A stretch of 64,000 nt of DNA from Desulfobacillus sp041396245 (GTDB lineage Bacteria; Pseudomonadota; Gammaproteobacteria; Burkholderiales; Rhodocyclaceae). The DNA is taken from NCBI GenBank assembly GCA_041396245.1, contig JAWKYW010000015.1:1-64000 (forward strand), written 5' to 3'. Position 1 is the stretch's first letter, and each line of letters opens with the position of its first letter. Under the pieces are notes generated by a model, which had not been told where the DNA came from, ran no database searches, and was given only the letters and a program-made list of their open reading frames with translations. The translations under genes and the position numbers were made by a program. Positions 1-8,860 of this stretch are shown piece by piece.

Positions 1-3000
1 CGCCGGTAGTCTCTGCCGAAACCTACGTTGCACCCGAGGGAGTGGCGACGATACTGGGTAATGTTCTGGCAAACGACACCGATGCAGAGAATGATCCACT
101 GACGGTATTCCAGGTCGCCACCGACGGCGCATCCGCGGCCGTAGCCGTCAATGGCAGCAACGCCATCACCACTGCCCTGGGCGGCACCGTGGTGATGAAC
201 ACGGACGGTACATTCACCTATACCACACCTGCCCGCATCCACAACGACGCGACGCCGGACCAGGACAGCTTCGTCTACAAGGCCTACGACGGCAGCCTGG
301 CTTCGGATTGGGTGACGGTGACGCTCGACATCGCGGACTCCGCCCCGACGGCGGTTGCCGACACCGATATGGTCGGACATGGCGACACGACCTACGGCAA
401 CGTGATCACCGGTGCCGGCGGGGGCGCGGACAGCCTCGGCGCCGATGCCGCGGCCATCAGCAACGTAACGTACGGAGGCAGCGAGATCTCCAACACGGTC
501 GCCGGTGACATCCGGACCATCGTCACCTCCAGCGGTACGCTGACGGTGAACCAGCTTACGGGCGAATACAGCTACCAGAACACCACGCCCAACCTGGTCG
601 TGCCGGCCACGATCAACGCCGACGGCTGGAGAGCGTTGGGGGTGGATTTGTTTGGTTTCGACGGCAGCGATCCCTATTCCGGCGGCGATCCGTCAAACGG
701 ACTGGTTACAGCCGCACTCGATGTTGCCGCGGCCGACAAGGTACGATTCCGCGACAGGGGCGGGGTTAGCGACGATGGCCTGGGCGTCGAAACGACTTCC
801 GGCAACAACACGTCCACCCGAATCCAGTCCGGTGAGGCGCTGGTAGTCGACATGAACCTGATGAGCCGCTCCGCAACGGTGACATTGACCAACCTGTCCG
901 GCAGTGAAACGGCGACCTGGCACGCCTACGACAGCACCGGCGCCCATGTCGCCACGGGCACGATAGACGGAAACTCAAGCAACATCGCCACGGCCACCAT
1001 CAGCACCGGTACGCCCTTCCAGTACATCGTCTTCGCCAGCAGCGGCGCCACCTTCCGCCTCAACGGCCTGAACGCCATCCCCGAGGTGCCGGACCAGGTG
1101 TTCACCTATACCTTGACGGACGCAGACGGCTCGACCTCCTCGGCCAGCCTGACCATTGCAGTCAGCGGAACCAATGCCTCGCCGACGGCGGTCGCGGACA
1201 CGGGTGCGGTCAGCGAGGACGCCACGCTGACGGTGAGCACCGCAAGCGGGGTGATCCAGGGTGCGCCCGGCACCGACGCAGATGCCGACGACGCCACGAA
1301 CACGCTGAGCGTCAGCGGTGTCGTCGCCGGCGCCGGCGGCGTGGCTCAGGGCGCTGGAGTCGGCACCGCCGTGACGGGCGCCTATGGCACCCTGACCCTG
1401 AATGCGGATGGCAGTTATACCTATGTAGCCGATCAGCCGGCGGCCGATGCGCTGTCGGCGGGCGCAACCGCCAGCGACGTTTTCAGCTACACGGTAACGG
1501 ATCCGAACGGCGCCGTCTCCAACAGCACCACCCTGACCATTACGATCACCGGCACCAACGACGCCCCGACTCTGGACCTGGATACCGACGACAGCACTGC
1601 CACAGGCACGGCCTATGTCGGCACGTTCACAGAGGGTGGCGGTGGCGTTCCGATCGGTGACATCGATCTGGCCGTGTCGGATCCTGACAGCACGATCACC
1701 GGCGCCACCATCACGCTCGGTAACCCGAAGGCCGGCGACGTGCTGGCGACCGGCGCCCTGCCGGCCGGCATCACGGCCACGGTGGCCGGCAACGTCGTGC
1801 TGCTGTCGGGTGCCGCCTCTGCCGCCGACTATCAGACGGCGATCCGCGCCATCACCTTCGACAACGCCTCGAGCACACCCGACACCACGCCGAGAAACAT
1901 CACGGTGACCGTGACGGACGGTGCGCTTGCCTCCAACACCGCCACGGCGACGATCAGCGTGGTGGCCGTCAACGACGCCCCGGTGCTCGATCTCGATGCC
2001 AGCGCGGTGGGCAGCGGCTACAACGCTTTCTTCAGCGTCGATGCCCGGCCGGACGTGCCCGTCGGCGATACCGACATCGTCATCACGGATGCCGACAGCG
2101 CCATCATCACCGGGGCGACCATCACGCTGACCAATCCCCAGACCGGGGACGTGCTGAGCGTGGGCAGCCTGCCGGCCGGCATCTCGGCCACGGTGGCCGG
2201 CAACGTGGTGACCCTTTCCGGCAGCGCCTTCATCACGGACTACCAGCTGGCGATTCGCGCCGTGAGCTTCAACAACGCCGCCGGCACTCCCGACCTGACT
2301 GCGCGCAGCATCGAGGTGACGGTCACGGACGGCAGCAACAACAGCAACACCGCGGTGACAACGATCAACATGATCGCCGCCAACGTGGCGCCGACCGCCG
2401 ATGCCGCGTCGGCGTCCGGCAACGAGGACACGCTGATCCCGATCACCCTTACCGGTTCGGATCCCGACGGCAGCGTGGCCAACTTCACCCTGGCCAACCT
2501 GCCGGCCTACGGCCAGCTCTACCTCGACGCTGCCATGACCCAGCTGGCGCCGACGGGCACCCTGCTCGCGGCGACGGGCAATGCATTGACGCTGTACTAC
2601 AAGCCGCCGGTCGACTGGAACGGTAGTGCCGGCTTCGACTTCAATGCCGTGGACAATCTCGGCGGTGTATCCCCGTCGGCGGCTGCGACGATCGCCGTCA
2701 CGCCGGTCAGCGACGGGGCGCCGCTGGCGGCGGACGACAGCTACACCACGGTGCTCGGCACCCCGATCAACATCAGCAAGGCCGATCTGCTGGCCAACGA
2801 CACCCTGTTCGACCATGCTGCCATCATCTCGTCTTCGTCGATTCCCGGCCTCGTCGACAACGGCAGCTACTTCACCTGGACGCCCGGCGCGGCCGGCACG
2901 GCGAGCTTCACCTACACCCTGCAGGACGACGACGGCCAGACCAGCACCGCCACCGTCAACCTCACGGCGCACGGCGCGCTCGACGACCTGGCCACGGTGC

Positions 3001-6000
3001 AGGAGTCGGCGCTGATCGGCGGCGCCGGCAGCAACGTCGTCGGCGGCAACCTGTTCGCCGGAACGGAAACCAATACGAGCGTGCTCAGCATCAACGGCAT
3101 CGCCCCGGTGGGCGGCGTGATCACGGTGACCACATCCATCGGCCAGCTGGTGGTCAACAGCACGAATGGCGACTACACCTACACACTCAACAACGTCGCC
3201 GACAACAGCGCGCCGGCCGACGACACCGGCATCGTCGAGGTCTTCAACTACGTCGGCAACACCTCCTCCGCCACCCTGCGCGTCACCGTGCAGGACGATC
3301 GTCCCATCGCCGCCGATGCCGAGGTGATGATTCCCGAGAGCAACCTGCCCAGCTACAACATCGTCCTGGTGGTGGACAGCTCGGGCAGCATGACCGAGGA
3401 TGTCCGCTCGGTGGCGGCCGACGGCACCGTCACCGTGATGACGCGCATGGACGTCGCCAGGATCGCCCTGACGCGCCTGGTCCAGGAGTACTTCTCCCAG
3501 TCCGCCGACGTGCAGGTCCGGATTGTCGACTTCGACAGCACCGCGACAATCGTGAATGGCGGTGCCTGGTTTACCACCGAGGAAGCGGCCGTCGGCTTCA
3601 TCAACAACCCGGCCAATCTGGCGGCAGCCGGCGGCACCGATTATCGCGAGGCGCTGGATGACGCTCGCACGGCGCTCGGCAGCCCGACCGCGCCTGATGC
3701 GGCCCGGCAGAACATCGTCTACTTCATCTCCGACGGAGACCCGACCGAGAACAACACGGCAACCGGCATCACCAACTACCTCAACTACATCGCCGGCAGC
3801 AACGTTCAATCCTTCGCCGTCGGCATCGGCACCGGCATCGGCGATCCTTCCTGGCTCAACCAGATCCACAACGCGGACAGCCTCGGCGACGGCAGCATCG
3901 ACGAGGCCATCATCGTGCCCGACGTCAGCAGGCTCGAAGAACAGCTGCTGGCCACCGTGCCGGCCGCCTACGGCGGCAACGTGGTCTCCGCCAACAGCAG
4001 CCAGGGCATCGTCTTCGGCGCCGATGGCGGCTACATCAGCTCGATCTCGATCCTCCTGGATACCGACGGCAATCCGGGAACGCCCGAACAGAACGTCACC
4101 TTCAGCTACGACAGCGTCGCCAACACCATCAGCAGCAGCGGGCCCTTCCCGCCCGGGTTCCCGGCCAGCGGCAACCTGCTGACCCTGAACGCCGCCAAGG
4201 GCTTCAGCCACGGCATCCTGGTCTTCGACTTCGAGAGCGGCGACTACACCTACTACACGGCCGGCGTCGCCGGCGAGGGCGACACCTTCGACCTGGCCTT
4301 CACCGCCAACGACCTTGACGGCGATGCCGTTTCCGCTGTGCAGACGATCCGCGTCGTCGACGGCAAGCCGATCGCCAATCCGGATACCGACACCCTCACG
4401 GCGCTCGACACCTTCCTCGAGGGCAACGTCGTCACCGGCGTCGGCACCGATGGCGGCAGCGCCCTCGGCGCCCAGCTCACCAATTTCACGCCGCAAGGCT
4501 CCGGGGTCGACGTCCCGGCCGACAATGCCGGCGTCACCTCGATCGTCTTCAAGGGAGTGACCTACAACCTGACGGTCGACAGCAGCGGCAGCGCCTCCGG
4601 CGGCAGCTACACCATCAGCGGCGGTCAGCTGACCTGGACCCACTCCAGCGACGGCAGCCAGCTCGTCTTCGGCGACAACGGCTATTACCGCTATACGCCG
4701 CCGGCCGCCGACGTGCCGAGCCCGGCCACCGGCCCGACCAACCTCGTCGTCAACTTCACCTCGGCCGCCGCCCATGCCGGCACGGGAGTTACGCTGCAGG
4801 GCGTGCTGCGCGACAGCAACGTACCCGGCTCGGCACCCGTCTCCTACAGCGGCACCAACGGCGCCGGCGTCACCAGCCCCGGCGACGACACCAGCAACCT
4901 CGACGACCTCGAATCCCTCGTCATCGATTTCGACCGGGGCCTCTATGCCCAGGGCGTGCAGGGATTGCGCTTCCAGGTCTATGCCCAGAACGCCTCCGCC
5001 GTCACCTTCACCTTCTTCGGCATCGACGGCGAGCAGATCGGCCAGCAGGCCATCGACGCCGCGGGTGGAACGACAACCTGGTTCGACATGCCGGCCACGC
5101 TGAGCAACGTCAGCCGCGTCACCGCGCTGGTCAGCGACGCAACCTACTTCTCCGCGCCCCAGGTCCGCATCCGGGCGGTCGAGTTCGACGGGGTCCTGAA
5201 CGATCCGGCTGCGGCGCCGGTCGCGCCGGAACAGATCGAATACACCCTGACCGACAGCGACGGCGACACTTCGACCTCCTCCCTGACCTTGAACGTCATC
5301 CGCAATCACTTCGCCGGCGACGGCGCCGACAACGCCATCACGGGCACGGCAGCCAACGACAGGATCGTCGGCCTGGGCGGCGACGACACGATCGCCGGCG
5401 GCGCCGGCAACGACATCATCGAGGCCGGCGACGGCGACGACAGCGTCGACGGCGGCGACGGCGACGACACGATCACCGGCGGCGCCGGCAACGACATCAT
5501 CGATGGCGGCGCCGGCAACGACGTGCTGCGCGGCCAGGACGGCACCGACACGCTCATGGGCGGTGACGGCGACGACAGGCTGGAAGGCGGTGCCGGCGAC
5601 GATGTCCTCATCGGCGGCGCAGGGGACGACGTCCTCATCGGCGGGCCCGGCACCGACACGCTGACCGGCGGCCTCGGTGCGGATGTCTTCAGATGGGAGC
5701 TGGCGGACCGCGGCGTCAAGGGCAATCCGGCGACGGACACCGTCACGGATTTCGATCCCGCGGCGGCCGTGCTGGGCGGCGACGTCCTCGACCTGCGCGA
5801 CCTGCTGTCCAACGAGAGCCATACCGCCGGCAGCACCGGCAACCTCAGCAGCTTCCTGCACTTCGAGCAGTCGGGCAGCGACACGCTGGTGCATGTCAGC
5901 ACCACCGGCGGCTTCAGTGGCGGCTTCATTCCCAACCAGGAGGACCACGCGATCCTGCTGCAGGGCGTCGACCTGATCGGCGGCTTCAGCACCGACCAGC

Positions 6001-6047
6001 AGGTGATCCAGGACCTGCTCAACAAGGGCAAGCTGATCACCGACTGA
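1..6047 (+). CDS. Giant RTX adhesin with vWA domain, 3' part (LapA-like)
   Basis: The reading frame is open from base 3 to the TGA at 6045-6047, so the gene begins outside the window and the GTG at 42 is only an internal codon. About 2,000 residues are visible. They consist of repeated VCBS/cadherin-like units (TNDAPTLDLD-type joints, first unit right at the edge), then a von Willebrand A domain near 3350-3950 with an intact MIDAS motif DSSGS (about 3375-3389). After that come about ten RTX nonapeptides of the GGDGDD/GGAGND type (about 5360-5690) and a C-terminal type I secretion domain. Such proteins are exported by a type I system and held at the outer membrane. The neighbouring LapD/LapG-type genes suggest c-di-GMP-controlled retention. 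The N-terminal retention module and the LapG cleavage site would lie upstream and cannot be checked. Confidence 0.9.
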   Translation, partial: PVVSAETYVAPEGVATILGNVLANDTDAENDPLTVFQVATDGASAAVAVNGSNAITTALGGTVVMNTDGTFTYTTPARIHNDATPDQDSFVYKAYDGSLASDWVTVTLDIADSAPTAVADTDMVGHGDTTYGNVITGAGGGADSLGADAAAISNVTYGGSEISNTVAGDIRTIVTSSGTLTVNQLTGEYSYQNTTPNLVVPATINADGWRALGVDLFGFDGSDPYSGGDPSNGLVTAALDVAAADKVRFRDRGGVSDDGLGVETTSGNNTSTRIQSGEALVVDMNLMSRSATVTLTNLSGSETATWHAYDSTGAHVATGTIDGNSSNIATATISTGTPFQYIVFASSGATFRLNGLNAIPEVPDQVFTYTLTDADGSTSSASLTIAVSGTNASPTAVADTGAVSEDATLTVSTASGVIQGAPGTDADADDATNTLSVSGVVAGAGGVAQGAGVGTAVTGAYGTLTLNADGSYTYVADQPAADALSAGATASDVFSYTVTDPNGAVSNSTTLTITITGTNDAPTLDLDTDDSTATGTAYVGTFTEGGGGVPIGDIDLAVSDPDSTITGATITLGNPKAGDVLATGALPAGITATVAGNVVLLSGAASAADYQTAIRAITFDNASSTPDTTPRNITVTVTDGALASNTATATISVVAVNDAPVLDLDASAVGSGYNAFFSVDARPDVPVGDTDIVITDADSAIITGATITLTNPQTGDVLSVGSLPAGISATVAGNVVTLSGSAFITDYQLAIRAVSFNNAAGTPDLTARSIEVTVTDGSNNSNTAVTTINMIAANVAPTADAASASGNEDTLIPITLTGSDPDGSVANFTLANLPAYGQLYLDAAMTQLAPTGTLLAATGNALTLYYKPPVDWNGSAGFDFNAVDNLGGVSPSAAATIAVTPVSDGAPLAADDSYTTVLGTPINISKADLLANDTLFDHAAIISSSSIPGLVDNGSYFTWTPGAAGTASFTYTLQDDDGQTSTATVNLTAHGALDDLATVQESALIGGAGSNVVGGNLFAGTETNTSVLSINGIAPVGGVITVTTSIGQLVVNSTNGDYTYTLNNVADNSAPADDTGIVEVFNYVGNTSSATLRVTVQDDRPIAADAEVMIPESNLPSYNIVLVVDSSGSMTEDVRSVAADGTVTVMTRMDVARIALTRLVQEYFSQSADVQVRIVDFDSTATIVNGGAWFTTEEAAVGFINNPANLAAAGGTDYREALDDARTALGSPTAPDAARQNIVYFISDGDPTENNTATGITNYLNYIAGSNVQSFAVGIGTGIGDPSWLNQIHNADSLGDGSIDEAIIVPDVSRLEEQLLATVPAAYGGNVVSANSSQGIVFGADGGYISSISILLDTDGNPGTPEQNVTFSYDSVANTISSSGPFPPGFPASGNLLTLNAAKGFSHGILVFDFESGDYTYYTAGVAGEGDTFDLAFTANDLDGDAVSAVQTIRVVDGKPIANPDTDTLTALDTFLEGNVVTGVGTDGGSALGAQLTNFTPQGSGVDVPADNAGVTSIVFKGVTYNLTVDSSGSASGGSYTISGGQLTWTHSSDGSQLVFGDNGYYRYTPPAADVPSPATGPTNLVVNFTSAAAHAGTGVTLQGVLRDSNVPGSAPVSYSGTNGAGVTSPGDDTSNLDDLESLVIDFDRGLYAQGVQGLRFQVYAQNASAVTFTFFGIDGEQIGQQAIDAAGGTTTWFDMPATLSNVSRVTALVSDATYFSAPQVRIRAVEFDGVLNDPAAAPVAPEQIEYTLTDSDGDTSTSSLTLNVIRNHFAGDGADNAITGTAANDRIVGLGGDDTIAGGAGNDIIEAGDGDDSVDGGDGDDTITGGAGNDIIDGGAGNDVLRGQDGTDTLMGGDGDDRLEGGAGDDVLIGGAGDDVLIGGPGTDTLTGGLGADVFRWELADRGVKGNPATDTVTDFDPAAAVLGGDVLDLRDLLSNESHTAGSTGNLSSFLHFEQSGSDTLVHVSTTGGFSGGFIPNQEDHAILLQGVDLIGGFSTDQQVIQDLLNKGKLITD

Positions 6048-6104
6048 CGGAAAATTCCCTGTGCAGGGCGGTGCCCGCACGCGCAGGCATCATGCCGAAG
6101 CGGG

Positions 6105-6128
6105 AAAGTCAGCCGCCGCAGGACGGCG
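6105..6128 (+). repeat. 24-base dispersed motif, copy 1
   Basis: This copy of AAAGTCAG(T/C)C-N8-ACGGCG lies in the 107-base spacer between the convergent adhesin and lapD genes. Position 9 is C instead of T and the 3' part is GGACGGCG. Confidence 0.75.
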
Positions 6129-6154
6129 CGGCCCGTCGCGGCGCATCGCTACAA

Positions 6155-8077
6155 CTATGCCGGCGGATCCTGTACCGCCGGACCGGTGGCGCCATCGAAA
6201 CCGACGCCGGCCAGGGCCTGCATTTCCGCCACGCTCACCACGCCCTCGGCGATCACCTGGATGCCGATGCCGTGCACGATCGCGCACAGCCCCTTGAGAA
6301 AAGCCTGGTTGCCGGGATTGGCGTCGAGCCCGCGCACGAAGCTGGCATCGACCTTGAGGTAATCGAGGCCGAGGTCATGCAGTCGGCCCACCTGGCTGAA
6401 CTGGCGGCCGAAGTGCTCGATGCCGACCTTGCAGCCGGAGCGTTTCAGTTCCCGGCACAAATCCCGGAAGGCGTCGAAGTGCATGAGCGCCCCGCCCTCG
6501 GCCACCTCCAGCCACAGCCGACGGGCAGCCTGGGCGTTCTTGCGCAGCAAGCCGCGCAGCTCGTCACGGAAGGCCCGGTCCTGAAGGGAGCTTGCCGACA
6601 GGTTGACCGCCAGCCCCGTCAGTTCCCGCTGGGCCAAGAGGTCGTCCAGGCCCAGCGCGACGGCCGCCAGGTCCAGCCGGGCCGTCAGCTTGAGTCGCTC
6701 GGCGACCGGCAGGAAGCGCCCGGCCGGCAGCCATTCGCCGTGTTCGTCGAGCATCAGGCGCAACGGGCACTCGCGGTGGATCAGGCGCTGGCTGAAATCC
6801 ACCACGGGAAACGAAACCAGCCTGACCCACTGCCGGTCGAGGGCATGGCGGATCAGCTGCGACCATTCGTCGGCGCTCCGCGGCGCATCTTCCCCGGTTT
6901 CGCCGGCGGCCTCTTGGACCGCATTGCCGCCCTGGGCTTCAGCCGCCGCCAGGGCGGCGTCCACCTGCGCCAAGGCGGTGCTCACCTCCGTGCCGCGCGG
7001 AAACGCGCCCAGGCCGATGCGGGCGGCCGGGTCCTCGCCGACATAGGGGGCCGCCTCCTGTACCAGCTGCGGCAGCAGGCGCTCGGCCAGCGTCCGCGCG
7101 CCCGCCTGTCCCGCCAGCAACAGCGCGAAATCCGCCCCGTTCAGGCGCGCCACCAGGGTGTCGGGCTGCCGATCCGCCTCCGCCTGGAGGACGGCCGCAA
7201 AGCGGCGCAGCAGGTCGTCGGTCGCCTCGCGTCCGAGCCGCCGGTTGATGCCGGCCAGATCCGCCACGCGCACCAGCATCAGGCCGATGCCGAGGGAATC
7301 CTCCGCCTCCAGCGCATGCTGCAATCTGGCCAGGAAATGGCTGCGGTTGGCCAGCCCGGTGAGCGAATCGCAATTCGCCTCGCGCCGCACCGCGTCGAGG
7401 CGGACGGTTTCCTCCTCGAACATGCTCTTGAGCCGCCCCACCGTCGTATTCATCGCGGCGGCCAACTGCCGCAGTTCGGGCACGCCGGGTTCCTCGATCG
7501 TGATGAAGCGGCGCTCGGCGATCGCCCTGGCCTGGCCGATCACCGCCTGCAGGGGGGCGCGCAGGCGGCGCAGGATCAGCGTGCCGAGATAGCCGCCGAC
7601 CAGGGTCGCCACGAGCAGCGCGCCGGCCAGGTCCCACACGCTTTTCCAGAGCGATTCGTAGGCGAAGCGGCTCTGGCTGACCAGATGCACGGTACCCAAC
7701 TGCTTCCAGCCGCTCGTGATCCGCGCCTCCCCGGGCGGCGAGACGAGGGGCAGCAATTGCACGAACCAGGCCGGCACGCCCTTGACGGCCGGATCGCCCT
7801 TGCGCTCGACGATGATCCCGCCGCGCGGGTCCGTCACGCGGATCAGCTCGTAGTGCCCGCTGTCGAAAAGGGCCGAGACCGCCAGCTCGACTTCCACCGC
7901 GTCCGGCTCGCGCAGGCTGAGCGAAAGTGCCAGCGCCGCGGCATTGTCGGCATTCTTCATCGCCAGCTGCTCTGAAAGATAGAGGCGGGCGCTCAGGGAA
8001 GAGGCCAGCAGGCTGCCGGCCAGGGCGACCAGCATGCTGACGATGACGGCCAGCCAGAGTTGACGATATATCGACAT
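6155..8077 (-). CDS. lapD: LapD-type inner membrane c-di-GMP receptor
   Basis: The 640-residue protein has a membrane segment at about 7-29, a periplasmic domain, a second membrane segment at about 148-168, a HAMP-like linker, and cytoplasmic GGDEF (about 235-390) and EAL (about 410-640) domains. Both catalytic signatures are broken: the GGDEF site reads NGADF (313-317), the EAL site reads ECP, and the usual DDFG reads EHFG. In the LapD family this is expected, because the protein binds c-di-GMP and captures the protease LapG rather than making or degrading the nucleotide. The periplasmic GWKQLG (W124) matches the family's LapG-contacting tryptophan motif. It lies 39 bases downstream of lapG on the same strand and converges on the adhesin gene. 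I have few doubts about the family. Confidence 0.9.
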   Translation of the reverse strand: MSIYRQLWLAVIVSMLVALAGSLLASSLSARLYLSEQLAMKNADNAAALALSLSLREPDAVEVELAVSALFDSGHYELIRVTDPRGGIIVERKGDPAVKGVPAWFVQLLPLVSPPGEARITSGWKQLGTVHLVSQSRFAYESLWKSVWDLAGALLVATLVGGYLGTLILRRLRAPLQAVIGQARAIAERRFITIEEPGVPELRQLAAAMNTTVGRLKSMFEEETVRLDAVRREANCDSLTGLANRSHFLARLQHALEAEDSLGIGLMLVRVADLAGINRRLGREATDDLLRRFAAVLQAEADRQPDTLVARLNGADFALLLAGQAGARTLAERLLPQLVQEAAPYVGEDPAARIGLGAFPRGTEVSTALAQVDAALAAAEAQGGNAVQEAAGETGEDAPRSADEWSQLIRHALDRQWVRLVSFPVVDFSQRLIHRECPLRLMLDEHGEWLPAGRFLPVAERLKLTARLDLAAVALGLDDLLAQRELTGLAVNLSASSLQDRAFRDELRGLLRKNAQAARRLWLEVAEGGALMHFDAFRDLCRELKRSGCKVGIEHFGRQFSQVGRLHDLGLDYLKVDASFVRGLDANPGNQAFLKGLCAIVHGIGIQVIAEGVVSVAEMQALAGVGFDGATGPAVQDPPA

Positions 8078-8116
8078 AGTCGTACTTCCTTCGACAAGTA
8101 CTGCGTTAAATGTCCA

Positions 8117-8818
8117 TCAAAAATCGAATCCCTCGGCCTTCGCCCGATTCAACAGGTCCTGCCAGCGCGTCAGGCGGCCCACCCCCGTCCGGCCCGGCTC
8201 GCCGCCTGCTGCCGGATTCGCCCAGATGCCCATGCTGTTGAAGCTGAACATCGGCTGCAGGTCCGGGCGCCGGGAAGCCGGACGGATCTCGGTGATCAGG
8301 CTGTCCAGCAGCAGCGGCTCGGCATCCGGGGTCGGGTAATAGGCCAGCACCATGTGGGCCTGGGTCACTTTGCTCGAAGGCCCGCCGATCCTCGCCTTGA
8401 CGTAGATGAGGCGCAGCTGCTCGTTCGGCATGCCCGCGCTCAGCAGGGTGAAATACTTCGCGATGGTGAAATCCTCGCAGTCGCCCCTGCCCTTGGCCAG
8501 AGTCTCGAGCGGCGTGGCCCAGTAATCCGTCTGGCCCCATATCTGGAAATCATCGTAGAGGAACTGGATCTTGCGGTTGAAGAACGCATTGACGCGCCTG
8601 AGCTTGTCCTGCGTCTCCAGCAGCCTGCTGTCCTCGATGAGTTGTCGCCAGCCGCGGAAGGTTTCGGGCGAACCGCCATACCGTTGCAGGGTCGACAGCA
8701 TCCTGCTGTCGTCGGCAAGCGTGATCTGGCAAAGCAGGAGAACGACCGCCAGCGCCGCCATGCGGGGCCATGCCCCGCCTGTCCGCAATACCCTGCCCTC
8801 CCCTGTCTGGGATATCAT
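8117..8818 (-). CDS. lapG: LapG-type periplasmic cysteine protease
   Basis: This is a transglutaminase-like cysteine protease (233 residues from the start chosen here). It has a hydrophobic export segment at about 20-36 and a probable catalytic triad of C114 (GDCEDF), H155 (AHMVLAY) and D172 (LLDSL). In the family, LapG cleaves the N-terminal retention module of a LapA-type adhesin and is restrained by LapD. The gene sits directly upstream of lapD and diverges from the TolC-like gene with only 42 bases between starts. The open frame continues far upstream into the TolC gene, so I cut it at the ATG at 8818. The ATG at 8761, which begins right at the signal segment, is an equally good start. 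Neither has a strong ribosome binding site. Confidence 0.88.
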   Translation of the reverse strand: MISQTGEGRVLRTGGAWPRMAALAVVLLLCQITLADDSRMLSTLQRYGGSPETFRGWRQLIEDSRLLETQDKLRRVNAFFNRKIQFLYDDFQIWGQTDYWATPLETLAKGRGDCEDFTIAKYFTLLSAGMPNEQLRLIYVKARIGGPSSKVTQAHMVLAYYPTPDAEPLLLDSLITEIRPASRRPDLQPMFSFNSMGIWANPAAGGEPGRTGVGRLTRWQDLLNRAKAEGFDF

Positions 8819-8860
8819 TCGCCCGTGATTCAATATATTTATCGCAAATAAAAAACGAGG

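Noticed and set aside
5340..5690. Regular short repeats resembling a CRISPR array
   Set aside because: They are 9-codon RTX nonapeptide repeats in frame with the adhesin; there are no unique spacers of constant length.
975..6080. A 1,701-codon open frame opposite the adhesin gene
   Set aside because: It mirrors the repetitive, GC-rich adhesin codons, its protein is low-complexity and valine/alanine-rich, and no start signal or domain is seen.
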